DNA of 64,000 nt from Austropuccinia psidii (taxonomy: Eukaryota > Basidiomycota > Pucciniomycetes > Pucciniales > Sphaerophragmiaceae). The first letter of the stretch is position 1; every line of letters starts with the position of its first letter. The position numbers were made by a program, and so were the translations under genes. Shown here in pieces: positions 46,203 through 59,869 of the stretch. The DNA lies in NCBI GenBank assembly GCA_023105745.1, contig JALGQZ010000004.1, forward strand, positions 9,373,951 to 9,437,950. The letters are read 5' to 3'. Below the pieces are notes generated by a model that saw nothing but the letters and a program-made list of their open reading frames with translations, was not told the DNA's origin and made no database searches.

Positions 46203-46207
46203 GTTTT
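46203..46207. repeat. Target site duplication of C, right copy (GTTTT)
   Basis: Direct copy of 24556-24560. Confidence 0.85.
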
Positions 46208-47397
46208 ACCCCTCTTTTAGGAGAAAATGCTGTCTCTGTTAAGGATATTCCCAAATTAGAAGAATGGCCAAAATTCTCTGGTGAAGGAGAATACAACCAT
46301 ATTGAGCTCATCAGGACTATTGATATATTACAGGAAGACTTTAATATACCTGATGAAATCATAGTGGGGAAATTACACTCTCTGTTTACCAGAACTGCAA
46401 AGAAATGGTATTACAAAATGAGAATGGATCATGGAAAACATGATTGGTCTTGGTGGAAATCTGAAGTGATTACCAAATGGACCAACAATTCTTGGAGGTT
46501 TGAAATGTAAAATGATTTTTGAAAGTGCCATTTTTAACTCAGAGAAAGATAAACCACTTACTCGGTTCTTCAAGCAAAAAGACAGATTATCTGCTTTACA
46601 TCCAGATATGTCTGGCACTATGATTAATATGAAGATATTAAGAAAGTGTGGAGGAGAACTGGAACATTCTATCAAAAGCAGATGTGTATAACCCTGTTCA
46701 ACAGAGGACTACATTAATTCAATGGAAGATATCATTACCAGAACAAGAATTGGTAAAACTTTGACTAGAATCCCTATGGAATCCAAGATGGTCCCAAAGA
46801 TTCCCAGAAAGGATAAAAGACCAGAAAGACCTGTCTTGAAGTGTCATAAATGTGGAAGTACTTCACATTTAGCAAACACTTGCACCAAAAAGACAAAAAT
46901 CAATGAAGTTCAAGTCATTGAAGAAAGTCAGTGTACTGAAGAGAAAGAAGAGTCTGATCAAGATTCTGCAGTCTCTGAGGATACACCGGTGGAGGACTAT
47001 CCCATTGAAAACATTACAGCTTTCTTTGAGGTCAAAGAAGTCCATACCCACTTGCCACAGTACAGTGAGGATTGCTGCAACCTGATAAATATCCAAGATG
47101 CCAGAATGTGTAAAACAAAACCTGCTATAGGAAAAGGTTACACTGCTGGAGCATCCTGTATCACATCAGTTTTGATGAGTGATATTGAAGCCAAAGTAAA
47201 TTTGGATACAGGGGCATTTTGCCGCTGTGTGGGCAAAGATTATCTCCAAATTATACTTCCTGAATGAAAAAACAATCTATTACCAATAGAAGGTGTGCAA
47301 TTTAGTAGTGCCAGTAACAATATGTACCCCTTGGGTATATTAGACACTAAGAATGTATTTCCACACCCAGCAGGAAGTGTGAGGATGAAAAGTGAGA
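46208..47397 (+). pseudogene. Gag and protease of B, right of C (decayed, truncated)
   Basis: Resumes B's Gag: LEEWPKFSGEGEYNHIEL near 46256, then KKWYYKMRMDHGKHDWSWW, a stop (TAA) near 46508 and a one-base shift near 46515. The frame then continues FNSEKDKPLTRFFKQKDRL, with stops at 46689-46691 and 47265-47267 (the latter TGA where a Trp is expected). The knuckle CHKCGSTSHLANTC is near 46842 and protease NLDTGAFCRCVG near 47200; both are intact. The coding text stops at about 47397, where LTR sequence begins directly. RT, RNase H and integrase are absent. Confidence 0.85.
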
Positions 47398-47501
47398 TTA
47401 ATTGTGGTTATAATAATATTTATTATTATATTTCATAAGAACAGACATAGTATTGTTGATTAATAGTGATATTATCATCAGTTACATGGTCACATCTTAC
47501 A
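47398..47501 (+). repeat. Remnant of B's 3' LTR
   Basis: From TTAATTGTGG on, the sequence matches 22553-22656 of the 5' LTR with few changes and ends ATCTTACA before AACCT. The shared TTAATTG at the joint suggests deletion at a short homology. Confidence 0.88.
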
Positions 47502-50328
47502 AACCTGGTCCCTTCACTGTCATCAGGCCTTTCCAGGCCATTCTCTGATTTTGGGAACTTTCAGGTATTTTCCAGTCAACAGGGAAAATACAGCCCAAAA
47601 TTCTGTATTTGAAGTTTCAAGCGTTAAATACAGTTTTGCACATTTGGCTGTAATCAGTCCTTTTATGCCATTTTGCCATATAATATGGTAGATATCCCCA
47701 AACGGCCATATCAGCCCTTTTGGAGCTTAATTGTCAGTTTTTCCCATTTTGCGCACTTTGCACAAATATAGGTTAAAGCTGTATAAGCTGTATTTGGCCA
47801 GAAACCCAAAATTGGCAAATACACCCAGAAACACCTTGTCACCTCTGAAGTCACCCAAAACCCAATTTTCACTCTCATCCTCCTGACTTCACTCACAAAG
47901 ACCTTTGTCCAGTTTTACCCTCCAGAAACTCAAATTGTCATAAATGGTTTTATACACCATTCTGCACCTTTTTCACCAGAAATCCAATTGTGTCATTATC
48001 AGAGCAGTAATTCAACATTCCATAAGTCACCAAAGTTTTATGTCATCCAGAGGACCCATCAAGGCTCAAGTGCAGGTGTAATTTCTCAAATACCAATGGT
48101 GCCATCAGGAATTCAATGGTTATTCTCACTTCAAGTATTCCCTTCAAGGGAATACTGTCAATTCATTCCAAAGGGGTATTCAAGAGGCAGTTCCAAACAA
48201 TTTGTCAAGTGTCAATGCTTCATCAATCCAACTTGGCACCCACATTCATCTCAATACATTCTGGATTCATCAAGACCTGTATTTCAATAATAAATCATGG
48301 GAAAATCATTCAACACAGTTCATTTCCCAATCTGGCAACGTATACACTCCATCAGACAATCAATACAGCTTCCAGTATTCAAAACAGGACCATTGCTAGC
48401 CTGAAGGAGTCAAGCTCTCAACCTTTCACATATACCAGCCTCCTTTGACCCTGAGGGCTTTTCCCCCAGTTGATTAATATATTTTTGATTTTATTTTATC
48501 TTATCATTTTTTTAAGTGAATACTGATATTATCAAGTAGGTCATTTATCACCTTATCTCGTTTCTTTTTTTTTCCTGTCAATAGATATTAAGTGGTCATA
48601 TCCTTACTAATTCCATTGTTCATTTTGGCAGTTTGAAAAAGTGATTAAGGAATTACTTGGTTGGCTCTTTGGCCATTTGTCTTCTCATTTCTCTTATTGC
48701 ATTACATCTTTGTACTTTCATTCCTCTCAGAGAAATTAAATTCTTTATCTTTTTTTATTTATTCTTTTGGAGTCTTCCAAGTGAGTTCCCTGAATGCTGA
48801 GTGCCAGTCCACTCTTGTTCTTCTGTCCAAGAGCCCCTGTGACAGACCTCAACCCCCTGGCTTTCCAGTTGTTGGTATTTTACTCCAGGATTATTCAAAG
48901 GGTTTTTTAAAGAGGTTGTTGAACATAAAGACAGTTTGCAAGGCATAAAGCACTCCTTGTAAAATTCAACTATTACATACAGCATGAATTCAGGCAACCT
49001 GTATGGCATTGACCCTTTTGGGCCAATTCATACTCCACTGTGGGAATTCAAGGCTCACAGCTCAAATTTCAAGATTTCCAGATCTGTATTGAATAAATTC
49101 AGTAAATACAGTTGGGTGACTAACATTTCAGGATCAGTCGTTCAACCTTTCAGACATACTGGCCACCTTTTCATCCCTGGGGGCTTTTTCCCCAGTTAAT
49201 TCATATATTGGATTTATTTTTATTCTTATTTTCTTTTTCATTATAAAAGTAAATATTGATTATTATAAGTCAGTAATTTGCACCTTTTTCTTCACCTGTC
49301 AGTGGATATTGGTGCTCATATCCTTTACTAATTCCATTGTTCTTTCTGGCAGGTTGAAACAGTGAATTGAGGAATCATTTGGTTGGCTCTTTTGCCTTTG
49401 GCTTACTCTTATTATCTTTGGCATTTGGATTCTTTCTTCTTTTTGGCATATCTTGTATTGCTCTCTTTTTCTCTCAAATAAATACATTCTTCTTTTATTT
49501 CTTTATCCTTTTGGAGCCCTCCAAGTGAGCTCTTGATTCCTGAGTGCCAGGCCACTCTTCTTTTGCCCAAGATCCCCTGTGGCCAACAGTCATAAAGGGG
49601 TGCAAGATTTCACAAATTCTATAATATATCTATCAGTTCAGCTAGGAATATCTCCTCAAGGGGAGACTTTTCAGCTAATTCCAAGTTATCATGATAAAAA
49701 TGTTCAAGACCAACCTTAAGATGTAAAATCACAATACACCAAGGACAACACCAATTAACTCAATAAATCCTGCATTTAAAAAAGCTTTTATGACATTAAC
49801 CCTTTTGGAAAGTTTGATAAACTCAGTCAGTTTTCCAATTTTACTGTGTGCATTTCCCTCAGGCTCCCACTGCAGATTTTTAAACTCATACATCTGAGGC
49901 TCAACCTGCAAGTATTAAGTTCTCAAATTTTCAAATATACTGTATACTATTCCAACCACTGCAGGTCTTTCCCACAGATAATTAATCTAGTCAATTTATT
50001 TTAATTCTTCACTTTATTTTATCTTTTGAAAGGAGATACTGATAATTTTGAACAAGTGATTTGGAAATTTCCTTTGGCTATTAAGTGTATATTAGTGGTC
50101 ATATCCTTACTAATTCCTTCATTAATTCTGAAAAGGCTCAAGAAATGATTCAATTATTTACTTTGTTTTCTCTTTGACAATTGGCTTATTTTTTCTGATT
50201 TATTATTTTTATACTGCATCTTTTTTAAAGAGATGTATTTGTTTTATCTCTTTGATTATTTTAAGTCACCTCAATCTCTTATTCACTGAGCTCCAGGCCA
50301 CTATTTCTTCCCAAGAGGCCCTGTGACA
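47502..50328 (+). repeat. Element E 3' LTR, second part, with ~740-bp repeats
   Basis: Continues E's LTR after B (begins with the AACCT copy). From ~48100 a ~740-bp unit occurs three times: end phrases GAGCCCCTGTGACA (48844), GATCCCCTGTGGCC (49584) and GAGGCCCTGTGACA (50328), and TCATATCCTTACTAATTCC near 48596, 49316 and 50099. Only the first and third end in TGTGACA, the inverse of the LTR start. The LTR may end at 48844, with later duplication, or at 50328. Not coding. Confidence 0.6.
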
Positions 50329-52076
50329 CCCATAGAAGATGATGGCGACTAAAGAGTGCTATACACATATTCTGAAAAACACTGATGTTTTTAATTATGA
50401 ATAATATTTCTTTAAGACTCTCATTAATTTCATTAATCATGAAATATCACTGGTTGTGAAAGTAGCACTAAACTTGAAGTGGTAAGCTCCTAAAAACCTA
50501 AAGAAGGTAGCTTGGATATAAATGAAAGAATAAAAAATTGTCTAAGGAGGGAAGTACATAATTATTATTGTCCCTAAGTGGCAGGGAAAGGAAAGACAGC
50601 ACTCAAACCTTAAGGAGGAAAGAATTTAATTATCCTTGATAATAAATGAAAGGGACAGGGGAGGCCGAATTCAAACCCATAATTAAGAAATAGAGAAAAA
50701 TAAGGAGATTATTCATTTGAAATAGAGCTAAAACTGGAGTAACAATTACTATAAGCTTAAAGAGGGAAGTATGTGATTATTCTTGACCATAAGTAACAGG
50801 TAAAGGGGAGAAAGAACTCAAACCTATAAGTAAGCAATAGAGAAAACACATAAATCTCACTTTTGGAAATAAAAGGAGTAAGTGAGTCCTTTCGAAGCAA
50901 ATTATGAAAAAAATCATCTCAGGAGATGGATTCTCTAGTCTACTAACCATTATTAACTATTGACAGGCCATTTAGAAGTATATTTCATGTACAAAAGGGG
51001 AAATGATAAATCTCAATGGTGAATTTACTCTCAGATATTCAATGTTCAAGGAAGAATCCAATTGCTATATTTCATACCATTTATTGTATATAGACCTTCT
51101 GTTAGATTTCATATGGAGATAGAATGAGGATACATTTACAATTGGATTATTTTCTATCAACAAAGAAAAGTTGAAAGGGAAATTTATGGAAGGAATTATG
51201 ACTGAAAGCTCTAATTGGAATTTCATAATTGTGGGTTAAAAGAATAAAATAAGTATGTGATCCTTTTTCAACATTTTCTTCAACTTTAAACAAGGACATC
51301 AAGCTCTTAAGACAATAAACAAAGTGAGGGGAGAGCCCCACGAAGAAATGAAGCTTAATAGATAGAAAAATAAAGAAATAAAATAAAAATGAACTTCAGG
51401 AAAGGGGCTTTAAAACCTTGTACTTGTTTCTTTATTAGTTGATCCTGTGTCAAAATCAGGGAATTTGCTGCTCACAGAGTTGCATATGTGATTTTGAAAA
51501 CACAGAAACACCTTGAAAGTGGATACCAGGATAGGAACTTTGACTTTCATATAATCCACCCCTCAACAATCCCTATATGGAAATACACAAAAAACTAAAT
51601 CTCAGAACCTTTTCTTTGAAAGGTCTCTTGAAGAGAAAATTATAAAAATGAAATCCAACAAAGGTATGATTGTTGAAAATGGACACAGTTCCTTTTCAAA
51701 GAGCTTTCCAGGCTCTAATAAAGTAGCAAAGATTATTTTTAAGAAATAATTTCAAAATACTTTCTATAGGTACATACAGGGAGGGGTAACTTACTTTGAT
51801 AGAACCTTCTCTCCCCACCAGCCACTGTGGGATATTCCCTTGTGTGGGATGAATGTGGTAGAAACTGGATAGTGACATTGCAACCAAACACTTTTAACTT
51901 TCTGTAAAATCTGAAAATGATTTTTATGCTTGTGTTTTAGAATAACATAGACTTCCGTTCCTAATAAAGCTAAACTATATTTACTTCAGATGCACAATCA
52001 ATTTAACTTATTTGATTGTGGCTGGGTCAGAAAGTTATATTTCAAAGACTATTATAAGATTTTTCTTTATCATAAA
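50329..52076. other. Non-coding old repeat sequence right of E
   Basis: No convincing gene. At 50535-50900 three imperfect repeats share G(A/G)GG(A/G)AAGTA....ATTATT and GGCAGGGAAAGG-like phrases with CTCAAACC(T/C). At 51690-51830, read on the minus strand, GGTGGGGAGAGAAGG...AAAGTAAGT...TGTATGTACCT resembles E's 3' untranslated block at 19594-19650, so an inverted E-like remnant is likely. Confidence 0.5.
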
Positions 52077-52081
52077 AGAAT
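52077..52081. repeat. Target site duplication of A2, left copy (AGAAT)
   Basis: AGAAT before TGTAAGGTG, repeated at 62182-62186. Confidence 0.95.
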
Positions 52082-53921
52082 TGTAAGGTGTGGATATGAA
52101 ACTTTGATTAAAAATCAAGTACTTTTCCTGTCCTCAAAATCTGTATAAGGTAAAATTCAGTTAAAAATAGTATGAGATATTATTTTTAAGAGAAAACACG
52201 CCAATTTTATTGTTTATAACTTTATTAGTATAAAACAATAATATTATAAAAATTTATTGTTTTACCAACAATAAAAATTTATCCAAAAAATACTCTACAA
52301 GAGATATTTTAAGGCTACAAAAGAAATTTCTTCAAGAGCAATTTCAATTGGAATTAATTGAGCAAAGAACTGCAAGCAATTAATTAAAGAACAAAGTCTT
52401 TAAAAAGAATATTAAAGAAAAAACACGCCCAAAAGTGACCAGAGTGAATTTGGAAACAAAGTGACAAAGTTTACAGTGATGAAAGATGCTTTAATTCACT
52501 TTTGGGGTGGTTCAGGGGTAAAAATGATTATAAGAGTTACAAACAATGATTATAATGATTTTTTCACGTGGTTAAAAGGATTAAAATGATTTAAAAATGG
52601 TGGTTGGAATCTTTGATTGATTGGTTTAACAGTGTTTAAACTAATTAATAAAAGGAAAAAGATTCTAACATGAAGAGAAAAGTGGGGCAAAGAAGACATT
52701 CTTTTATAGCCATCAATTCTCTTACTCCAAAAGTAAAATTTACTCTTGTCAGTCGTGAAAAACAGTCTGACAACAGAAAAGCCAATTATGGCATCATTGA
52801 ACCCTGGTTTAGACCAAAAAAGGGCTGGTTTAAACCATTTTTAGCCATTTTTAGCCATTTCAGACCCTTAAATCAGCCTTTACTATAGCAATACCAGGCC
52901 TAGAGCCTTCAAAACACGTCAGAATGTGTGTCAGAGGCGTAGAAACCAGTTAAAACTGTTTTTACTATGATTGTTTTATCTTAAGGGTAGTTTTACCCTC
53001 TTGGCAACAGCTAAAACTACCCCAGTTGGTATCAAAACCTCATCATCAATTGAGTTCACAGACCCTGTAACTCAATTCCAGGCCAAAAGTGATGAACTTT
53101 TGCGTGAATTTTGACATCCCACGCCTGTCAGCAAGGATTTTGGGGGTCTAGCTCCCCCTTAGAGCTGGAGTTCCTTTCCCCCCCCCAAATTTAATCTTTC
53201 CAATTTATTTTTCCTTTAATTCCTCATCATGTATTATACTTATAATTTACATATGTAATTCAATTCAATTGTACAGTACAATACAGTAATAATTGACACC
53301 TCATATGTAAATCAAAGTTCACTTATGTAATACACGCACACATTTTGACATTTCAATTGAATTCAATTGAAAATACTTCAATTCCTCATAACTTCTAAAC
53401 TAAACACAACACCTCAATTTTAACACAAAATTTGATGGTTAACACCACATGTGGTGTGAATTAAATTAAAGTTTTGAGGATTTTCAACTTTTGTATTGAA
53501 AATACTAAAAACTTAATTTAAGCTTATTTAGAGTTGAGTTACAAGAATTTCACTTAAGGGTGACCCCACCTGATTTTTTATGAGGAATCCAATGGTGAAA
53601 TAATTTTCATGTGTTTATTTATTGGATAAAAAGTTATAATAATTTTTATTCAACTTTTTTCCAAATTTATTTATTTTTTCATAATTTTGTTAAAATTTCA
53701 TTTTTACTTAATTTTTTCAAGTATAAATGTAATTTTATACTTACAAAATTTTATGTATTTTTATTTTTAAATTGTAATTAATTTTTTATTTTTAATATAA
53801 TTTTATATTTATATTTTGATTTTTATTTTAATAGTATAAATAAATTTATTTTATTTATATTAATATGTTATTTTTGTATTTGTGGTCTTTTGGGTATATG
53901 AAATTACCTCTAAGGCTCACA
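52082..53921 (-). repeat. 3' LTR of A2
   Basis: Plus strand TGTAAGGTGTGG to TAAGGCTCACA. Followed by TTCCCTCCCCCT, the complement of the polypurine tract (53922-53934). Confidence 0.97.
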
Positions 53922-53944
53922 TTCCCTCCCCCTAAAAAAGAATA

Positions 53945-56900
53945 TTACTTTGTAACATTGGTGTTTCTAGTGTGTCTGAATCTCCTCAGGAGTTTGGTAG
54001 CTTCTGGTATATCTTTTTCTTCTAACCATTCATCTTCACAAGTTGGGTCACTGTACCTAACAAGGTATTCCCTTACTTTCTTGGTTCTTAATTTCCTTTC
54101 TTTAAGAACTTTGGTTATCTTCTTAGTACCAGATGTCTCAATAGGAGGTATAACTTGGGGAATCTTATTCCTCAAGGGAAATTTCTCAGCATCACTAGAT
54201 TTATATGGTTTTATCAAGCTCACTGGAAATGTAGGATGCTTATTGCTAAGCTCTTCAGATAACTCTACTTCAACAGCATTTTCTCCATGGAGGGCTTTAA
54301 TCACAAAAGGTCCTGCAAAGGAGTCTTTCAACTTTTTACATCCTTTGATGTTATTGAAGTTAGTGGTGGATACAAGAACTAGGTCCCCCACTTTGAAATC
54401 TGGAGTTGCATGTGATTTATCCCATTTGTCTTTAGCATATGCAAAAGAGTCCTCCATGCATCTCACTGCATGCCTTCTAGCTTTGTCTAGCATTCCTTTG
54501 ACGCTAGCAGCTGTGGGATGTATTTCAATTAAGTCTTTCCTCAAGGAATCTTGGGGTAACTTGGGGTTCCATCCTTTTTCTAGAATAGCAGGAGTCTGAT
54601 TGGTACTGGCATGGATTGATGTTTTATATGCCAATTCCAGTGCTGGCAACAGAGTACACCAATCATGGGTAAATCCATCACAATCTTTGAATTCAAGGCC
54701 ATATGCACAAAATCTTCTTACCATGTCCTCTACGGTTTGGATCATTCTTTCAGCCAGGCCATCAGTTTGTGGGTGGTAGGCTGTAGAAAAAGACAGTTTA
54801 GTGCCAAATAATTGGTGAAGATTTGTCCATAGTGCTGAAGTGAATTTGGGATCTCTATCACTGATGATATTTGTAAATATCCCAGTCCATGACACTACTC
54901 TATTCCATATCAGAAGAGCTGTATCCATGGCTGTATCATCTTTGTGACATGGTAAAAAGATTGGAGTTTTACTGAATCTGTCCACAATTACTAGGCAAGC
55001 ATTATAGCTTCTGTCACCTCCTGGTGGTAGGCCAGTTACCCAATCCATATGGATAATTTCCCAAGGTCTGCTTGGTTCTTGGATTTTCATCATATTTCCA
55101 AGTCTTTTGCCAGTGGATTTATTTGCCTTTTGGCATCTGTCACAGGTTTTGCAATACTCTGCAACATCTTTCTGCCACATTGGCCACCATATGCAGGTCT
55201 TCACTTTCTCTCTTGTTCTGTCTTCAGAAAGATGTCCTGAAAAGGGACTATCATGGCATTCTTTCAGTACAAGATTGATTAGTGACCTGTCCACAACTGT
55301 CATAACACATGTGTGTTTTGTTCTGTGGTAAATTATACCATCTAGTAGGTGAAATCTTCCTTCATCATAAGATTTTTTCCATACTTCATCCAAGGCATGT
55401 GTAGGAGAGTTGTCCTTACAGTCCTTGTTAAGTAATTGGCATAAGATGCTACAATTCTTATCTTGAGTGTAACTGTTTCTGACTTCTTCAAAGAAGGTGG
55501 TGTTTAAATCTGTAACACTTATCCCTTCTATTGGAATTTGTGGGGAGGCTTCTTCTGGTACATAAGCAGGATTATCAATATCATTTGGTAATGGCCATCT
55601 GCTTAGTCCATCTGCATTTTTATGAATATTGCCATCTTTGTGAACAATAGTCATATTGCCCCTATATTCTTGTATGGCTATTTGCCATCTAAGCATATGT
55701 CTGTTGGGTGTTTTCATGTTCAGAAGTGATTTAACAGCGGTACAATCTGTTATTACTTCAAAGACACATCCTTCTAGAAAGTAATTTAGCTTTTCTAGAG
55801 CCCAAACAAGGCATAAACACTCCATCTGACTTGCTCCATATCTGGCTTCAGTTGGTTTGATTTGCCTAGATATGAAACATATGGGTCCTTCTACAGGTTT
55901 ATCATTAATAATCTGAACTTGGTGAAGTGCAGCACCTAGCCCATCTCCTGATGCATCAATATAAAGATTAAAGGGCAGCTTAAAGTCTGGAATCAGTAAG
56001 AGTGGAGCAGTGGTCAAGGCTTGTCTCAAAGATTCAAAGGCTTTTACTCTGTCAACTGTCATTTCAAAGACTGTGTCTTTGTCACATAGCTTATAAAGAG
56101 GTCTTTCTATGGATGCAAAATCTTTAATGTGTTGCCTGTAATACCCTGCAAAACCCAAAAATGATTGAATTTCTTTTTTGTTTTGAGGCATGGGTTTAAG
56201 CAGTACTGCTGCAACTTTGTTTTTGTCAATTCCAAGAGATAAACCAGATACTACATGCCCTAGTGCTTTAAGCTCTTTAAATCCAAAATGGCATTTCTTT
56301 AAAGAAATTTTCATATTGACAGATTGAATTTTTGTCAAAACCCTGGACAATCTGTACATATGTTCTTCCCAAGTTTTGGAGCAGACTATAATGTCATCAA
56401 TGTAAATGATTAACCATCCTTCTGAGAGTTCTTCAGGGAAGATTTCATTCATCATTCTTTGGAAGTGTGAAGGTGCATTTTTGATACCAAAAGGCATTCT
56501 TAAATATTCATAAACTCCACAATGAACAATGATTCTCAAATACTTCCTTGCTCTTGGTGTTACCACATTCTGATGAAATCCCTTAAGAGCATCCATAGTG
56601 CTTATATATACTGCTTGAGATATTTGAGTGAGGGCAATCTGGATCTTTGGAATTGGGTATCTGTCTGGAACAGTATAAGTGTTCAGAGCTCTAAAGTCCC
56701 CAACCATTCTAGATTTTCCATTATGCCAAGCCACTATGACTGGTGTAGTTATTTCTACTTCTTCATTGTGGCCTACTTTTCTTATTACACCAAGGTCTAA
56801 AAGTTCTTTAATATGGCTTTCTAGTGCTTCTCTTGATTTTGGACTTGCTGGATATGCAGGTCTTCTTAAGAGTGGTGGATAAGGTCTCTCAATATTAAGA

Positions 56901-59869
56901 ATAATATCAATTTCATGACCAACAATTGCCCCTAGGGGTTCTTTATCTGAGGCAAATGCTCCTTTATGGTCATATAAAAGAGAAAAGAGTTCATTTTCTT
57001 GTTTATCACTCAAATGAAGGCTTATTTCAGCTTCATTTAAGTGTTCAGACTTGAATTTCTCTAACTCTAAGTTGACTGGTGATACTTTGTTTACTGTAAT
57101 TTGTCTTTTAAATGGTAAAAAGGCAAATTTTTGGCGCTTATTGTCTCCAATAGTAAAGTATCTGTCTTTGTTGTTGTGTAAATCTATGCCATACATGATT
57201 AAATAATCATTTCCCAATATGAAATGGGTACTAGAGCAATTTTCCATAACAACAAATTCAACAGTGATTCTTAAATTTCCATTGATATGTGGAAATATGA
57301 CACTAGTCTCAAATATTCCCAATGCTTTCATTGGGTTACTTGCACTATTGAATTTTATGCCATCAATTGGCAATAATTGATCTTCAAAGTTTGGTACACA
57401 AGTTTTAAGAAAAGATTTACCAACACAAGAGCAGAAGGCTCCTAGGTCAAGCAAAAGTTTAGTGGGTTTGTTGTCAATCACCACTTCTGTTATACAGGAG
57501 TTACCAGCTGTATAACCTTTTCCTCTGTTTGGTTTGGTTTTCATGAGTTGTGCATCTTGGATTTTTGATAAATCAAGTTGACCATTGCTTAATTGTGGCA
57601 AGTGGGAATAAGATTCCATGATGTCAAAAGTGGCATTGATATTTTCTATATCTTTTGAAGATTCAGAAAATATGGATGACTTGTCATCTGAATTTTCTTC
57701 AATTATGTCATCTTTTTCAACATCAGGTTCTTTCTCCACATCAATTTCATTGATTTTCCCTCTCTTTGGACATGTATTGGCTAAATGAGTGGTGCTTTGG
57801 CAAATATGGCACTTTCTGACTGTATCTGCAGATTTATTTTTAATATTATTAGAGTTTTCTTTGGGGTTTTTGTCCACAGAATTCTTCCAAGGTGTATTAA
57901 ACCTTGTTTTGAGATTCACCCTACTGGAACCAATTCTGGTTCTTGTGGTTACTTCCTCTAATATATTGATAATGTCTTCTGCTGAAGATTGTTCAGTAGT
58001 CCTGCTCTTGACAGCATGCTCTAAGTCACCTCCACATTGTCTTAGAATTTTTCTATGAATCATAAATTCTGACATGTCAGGGTATAATGCTGTTAACCTG
58101 TCCTTTTGTTGACAAAACCATGGTAAGGCTTTGTCTTTATCAGCATTAAATTTGGTGGATTCAAAGGCTGTTTCAACTTTAAACCTCCATGCATCATTGG
58201 CCCATTTGTTGACAATTTGGGTTTTCCACCAAGTCCAACTCTGGTGTCCATGTGCTTGTCTTAATTTGATATACCATCTGTGAGCTGATTTGGTAAACAA
58301 GGTGTTAAACCTGGCTGTCACCAATCTGTCTGGTAATTCAAAATGTTCTTTGATCATGTCAATACCTCTGATAAATTCCATATGGTCATATTCTCCTTCA
58401 CCACTGAAGTGAGGCCATTCCTTAAGTTTTGGAACTTCTTTTAATAGTGCTTGGCCCATTGATGGTTCCAAGTTATGAAAAGAGGTAGAAAATTCATCTT
58501 TTAACTGTGAATTTTCTCCATCCAATACTTGTGGATTGGGAATTCTTGCACCCTCATTCTGGTTCAGAGGTGTAGACATCCTTGGTAAGGTGTTTAGCAG
58601 TTGTTCAATATCATTCATTTTACTGTTGTTACACCTTTGAGAATTTTTTAACTCATGTTGTAAGCTTTGTATAGAGTTTATGACATTCTTTTTATGTTCA
58701 TCCTCTTTATATGTAAGCTCATTCCATAACTCTGTTTGTCTAGTATTATCAGATATAACTTCATTCAATTTCATTGTTAATTTTGATATTTCCTCTTTTG
58801 AGGTATCAAAATCCTTTTTCAAGGCAATTGTATTTGTCTTTACTTCAGCAAATGCTTTTGAAACATAATCCAGAGTCTTTTTATTGTCCTCTTTGATAGT
58901 ACTAATGGCATGTTTTATTCTTGTCTCAATTATGTCATCAATATTGAGTTTAGAATATTTTTCTGTTAATTCTTTAATAATTGCAGATTTTTCATTTATC
59001 TTAATGCCAAAAGAAGTATCATTATTGGAAGTTTTAATTGTTCTTAAAACCTTTTCAAAACACATAAGTGTTTCATTGATTTGGCACAGGCTCAAGTTGT
59101 TTGTTTTAATGTTGTTACAAATGGATTCATTTTTATCAGAAAGATGTTTTTTCACGTCCTTTATAGCATCATACAACTCTGGGATGGAATCAAATATATC
59201 AGAAATCATTTCGGGAACTTTAATCTGGCTTCCTCCTTCTTTTGTAATTCCATCATGGTTCTGGCCATCTGAAATACATTTTCCATGGCATCCTGCTGAA
59301 TCTTTGGGATCCTGTAGCCCTGGCTGTAAGGTTTTGGAGCTTGTGCCTTCCCTTTGCCCTTGTTTGGAGGTTGTGGCTGCTTTTTCACGTTGGAAATGCT
59401 GCTGCTGGCCACTGGGGCTGTTTTTGGCACTGGTTTTGGTGGTGGAGGGTTGTTTTTCCTCCATTCCAGTGTCAAAAGCATCATGTTTTTCTTCTCCATC
59501 AATGGATGCCATCCATTGAGCAATTTGCAAGTGTTGGGATGGCCCAAGAATTTTCTTACTGTCAGGTAAGAATTCATGCAATTCTTCCACAGGTCTGCAA
59601 GGATCTGGTACTCTTTGAATTGAAGTGCATTGTTGTATGCACTGTGGCTGGCTTTGTATATGTCCACAGAGGCTTGTTGTGGCGGTGTCAGCTCTTTTTG
59701 AAGGTAAAATGGTATTATCAGCTTCAGAATGACCCAATTTAGTTGTTTGGAAGTCATCAACTGACCCTTTTCCTTCTGTACCTGATTGGCCTCTGCCATA
59801 ATCACGTCTATTACCTTTTTGGGAGCTGCTTGAGGGGTTGTAGCTGGCTCCTGACCTGGTTGAAGGCAT
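53945..59869 (-). CDS. Gag-Pol polyprotein of A2
   Basis: 1,974 residues, colinear with A1 and differing at a few dozen positions at most by eye. RT (YIDD), RNase H and integrase residues are intact and, unlike A1, the integrase has the family-typical HPQTDG. The CCHC knuckle is intact. The protease site is DLG; A1 has DPG; relatives C, D and B have DSG or DTG. So neither copy has the usual catalytic triplet, although both frames are fully open. If these proteases are inactive, the copies would need protease in trans; a non-standard active site is less likely. Confidence 0.95.
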   Translation of the reverse strand: MPSTRSGASYNPSSSSQKGNRRDYGRGQSGTEGKGSVDDFQTTKLGHSEADNTILPSKRADTATTSLCGHIQSQPQCIQQCTSIQRVPDPCRPVEELHEFLPDSKKILGPSQHLQIAQWMASIDGEEKHDAFDTGMEEKQPSTTKTSAKNSPSGQQQHFQREKAATTSKQGQREGTSSKTLQPGLQDPKDSAGCHGKCISDGQNHDGITKEGGSQIKVPEMISDIFDSIPELYDAIKDVKKHLSDKNESICNNIKTNNLSLCQINETLMCFEKVLRTIKTSNNDTSFGIKINEKSAIIKELTEKYSKLNIDDIIETRIKHAISTIKEDNKKTLDYVSKAFAEVKTNTIALKKDFDTSKEEISKLTMKLNEVISDNTRQTELWNELTYKEDEHKKNVINSIQSLQHELKNSQRCNNSKMNDIEQLLNTLPRMSTPLNQNEGARIPNPQVLDGENSQLKDEFSTSFHNLEPSMGQALLKEVPKLKEWPHFSGEGEYDHMEFIRGIDMIKEHFELPDRLVTARFNTLFTKSAHRWYIKLRQAHGHQSWTWWKTQIVNKWANDAWRFKVETAFESTKFNADKDKALPWFCQQKDRLTALYPDMSEFMIHRKILRQCGGDLEHAVKSRTTEQSSAEDIINILEEVTTRTRIGSSRVNLKTRFNTPWKNSVDKNPKENSNNIKNKSADTVRKCHICQSTTHLANTCPKRGKINEIDVEKEPDVEKDDIIEENSDDKSSIFSESSKDIENINATFDIMESYSHLPQLSNGQLDLSKIQDAQLMKTKPNRGKGYTAGNSCITEVVIDNKPTKLLLDLGAFCSCVGKSFLKTCVPNFEDQLLPIDGIKFNSASNPMKALGIFETSVIFPHINGNLRITVEFVVMENCSSTHFILGNDYLIMYGIDLHNNKDRYFTIGDNKRQKFAFLPFKRQITVNKVSPVNLELEKFKSEHLNEAEISLHLSDKQENELFSLLYDHKGAFASDKEPLGAIVGHEIDIILNIERPYPPLLRRPAYPASPKSREALESHIKELLDLGVIRKVGHNEEVEITTPVIVAWHNGKSRMVGDFRALNTYTVPDRYPIPKIQIALTQISQAVYISTMDALKGFHQNVVTPRARKYLRIIVHCGVYEYLRMPFGIKNAPSHFQRMMNEIFPEELSEGWLIIYIDDIIVCSKTWEEHMYRLSRVLTKIQSVNMKISLKKCHFGFKELKALGHVVSGLSLGIDKNKVAAVLLKPMPQNKKEIQSFLGFAGYYRQHIKDFASIERPLYKLCDKDTVFEMTVDRVKAFESLRQALTTAPLLLIPDFKLPFNLYIDASGDGLGAALHQVQIINDKPVEGPICFISRQIKPTEARYGASQMECLCLVWALEKLNYFLEGCVFEVITDCTAVKSLLNMKTPNRHMLRWQIAIQEYRGNMTIVHKDGNIHKNADGLSRWPLPNDIDNPAYVPEEASPQIPIEGISVTDLNTTFFEEVRNSYTQDKNCSILCQLLNKDCKDNSPTHALDEVWKKSYDEGRFHLLDGIIYHRTKHTCVMTVVDRSLINLVLKECHDSPFSGHLSEDRTREKVKTCIWWPMWQKDVAEYCKTCDRCQKANKSTGKRLGNMMKIQEPSRPWEIIHMDWVTGLPPGGDRSYNACLVIVDRFSKTPIFLPCHKDDTAMDTALLIWNRVVSWTGIFTNIISDRDPKFTSALWTNLHQLFGTKLSFSTAYHPQTDGLAERMIQTVEDMVRRFCAYGLEFKDCDGFTHDWCTLLPALELAYKTSIHASTNQTPAILEKGWNPKLPQDSLRKDLIEIHPTAASVKGMLDKARRHAVRCMEDSFAYAKDKWDKSHATPDFKVGDLVLVSTTNFNNIKGCKKLKDSFAGPFVIKALHGENAVEVELSEELSNKHPTFPVSLIKPYKSSDAEKFPLRNKIPQVIPPIETSGTKKITKVLKERKLRTKKVREYLVRYSDPTCEDEWLEEKDIPEATKLLRRFRHTRNTNVTK

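Larger units (their letters stand above)
20507..47501 (+). mobile_element. LTR retrotransposon B (gypsy), broken, host of C and D
   Basis: Flanked by AACCT at 20502-20506 and 47502-47506. It has a 5' LTR, PBS, leader, ORF-X and Gag, is interrupted at 24560 by C, and resumes at 46203. Its pol is deleted after protease, and only the last ~104 bp of its 3' LTR remain. Without C the element would be ~5.3 kb. Confidence 0.9.
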
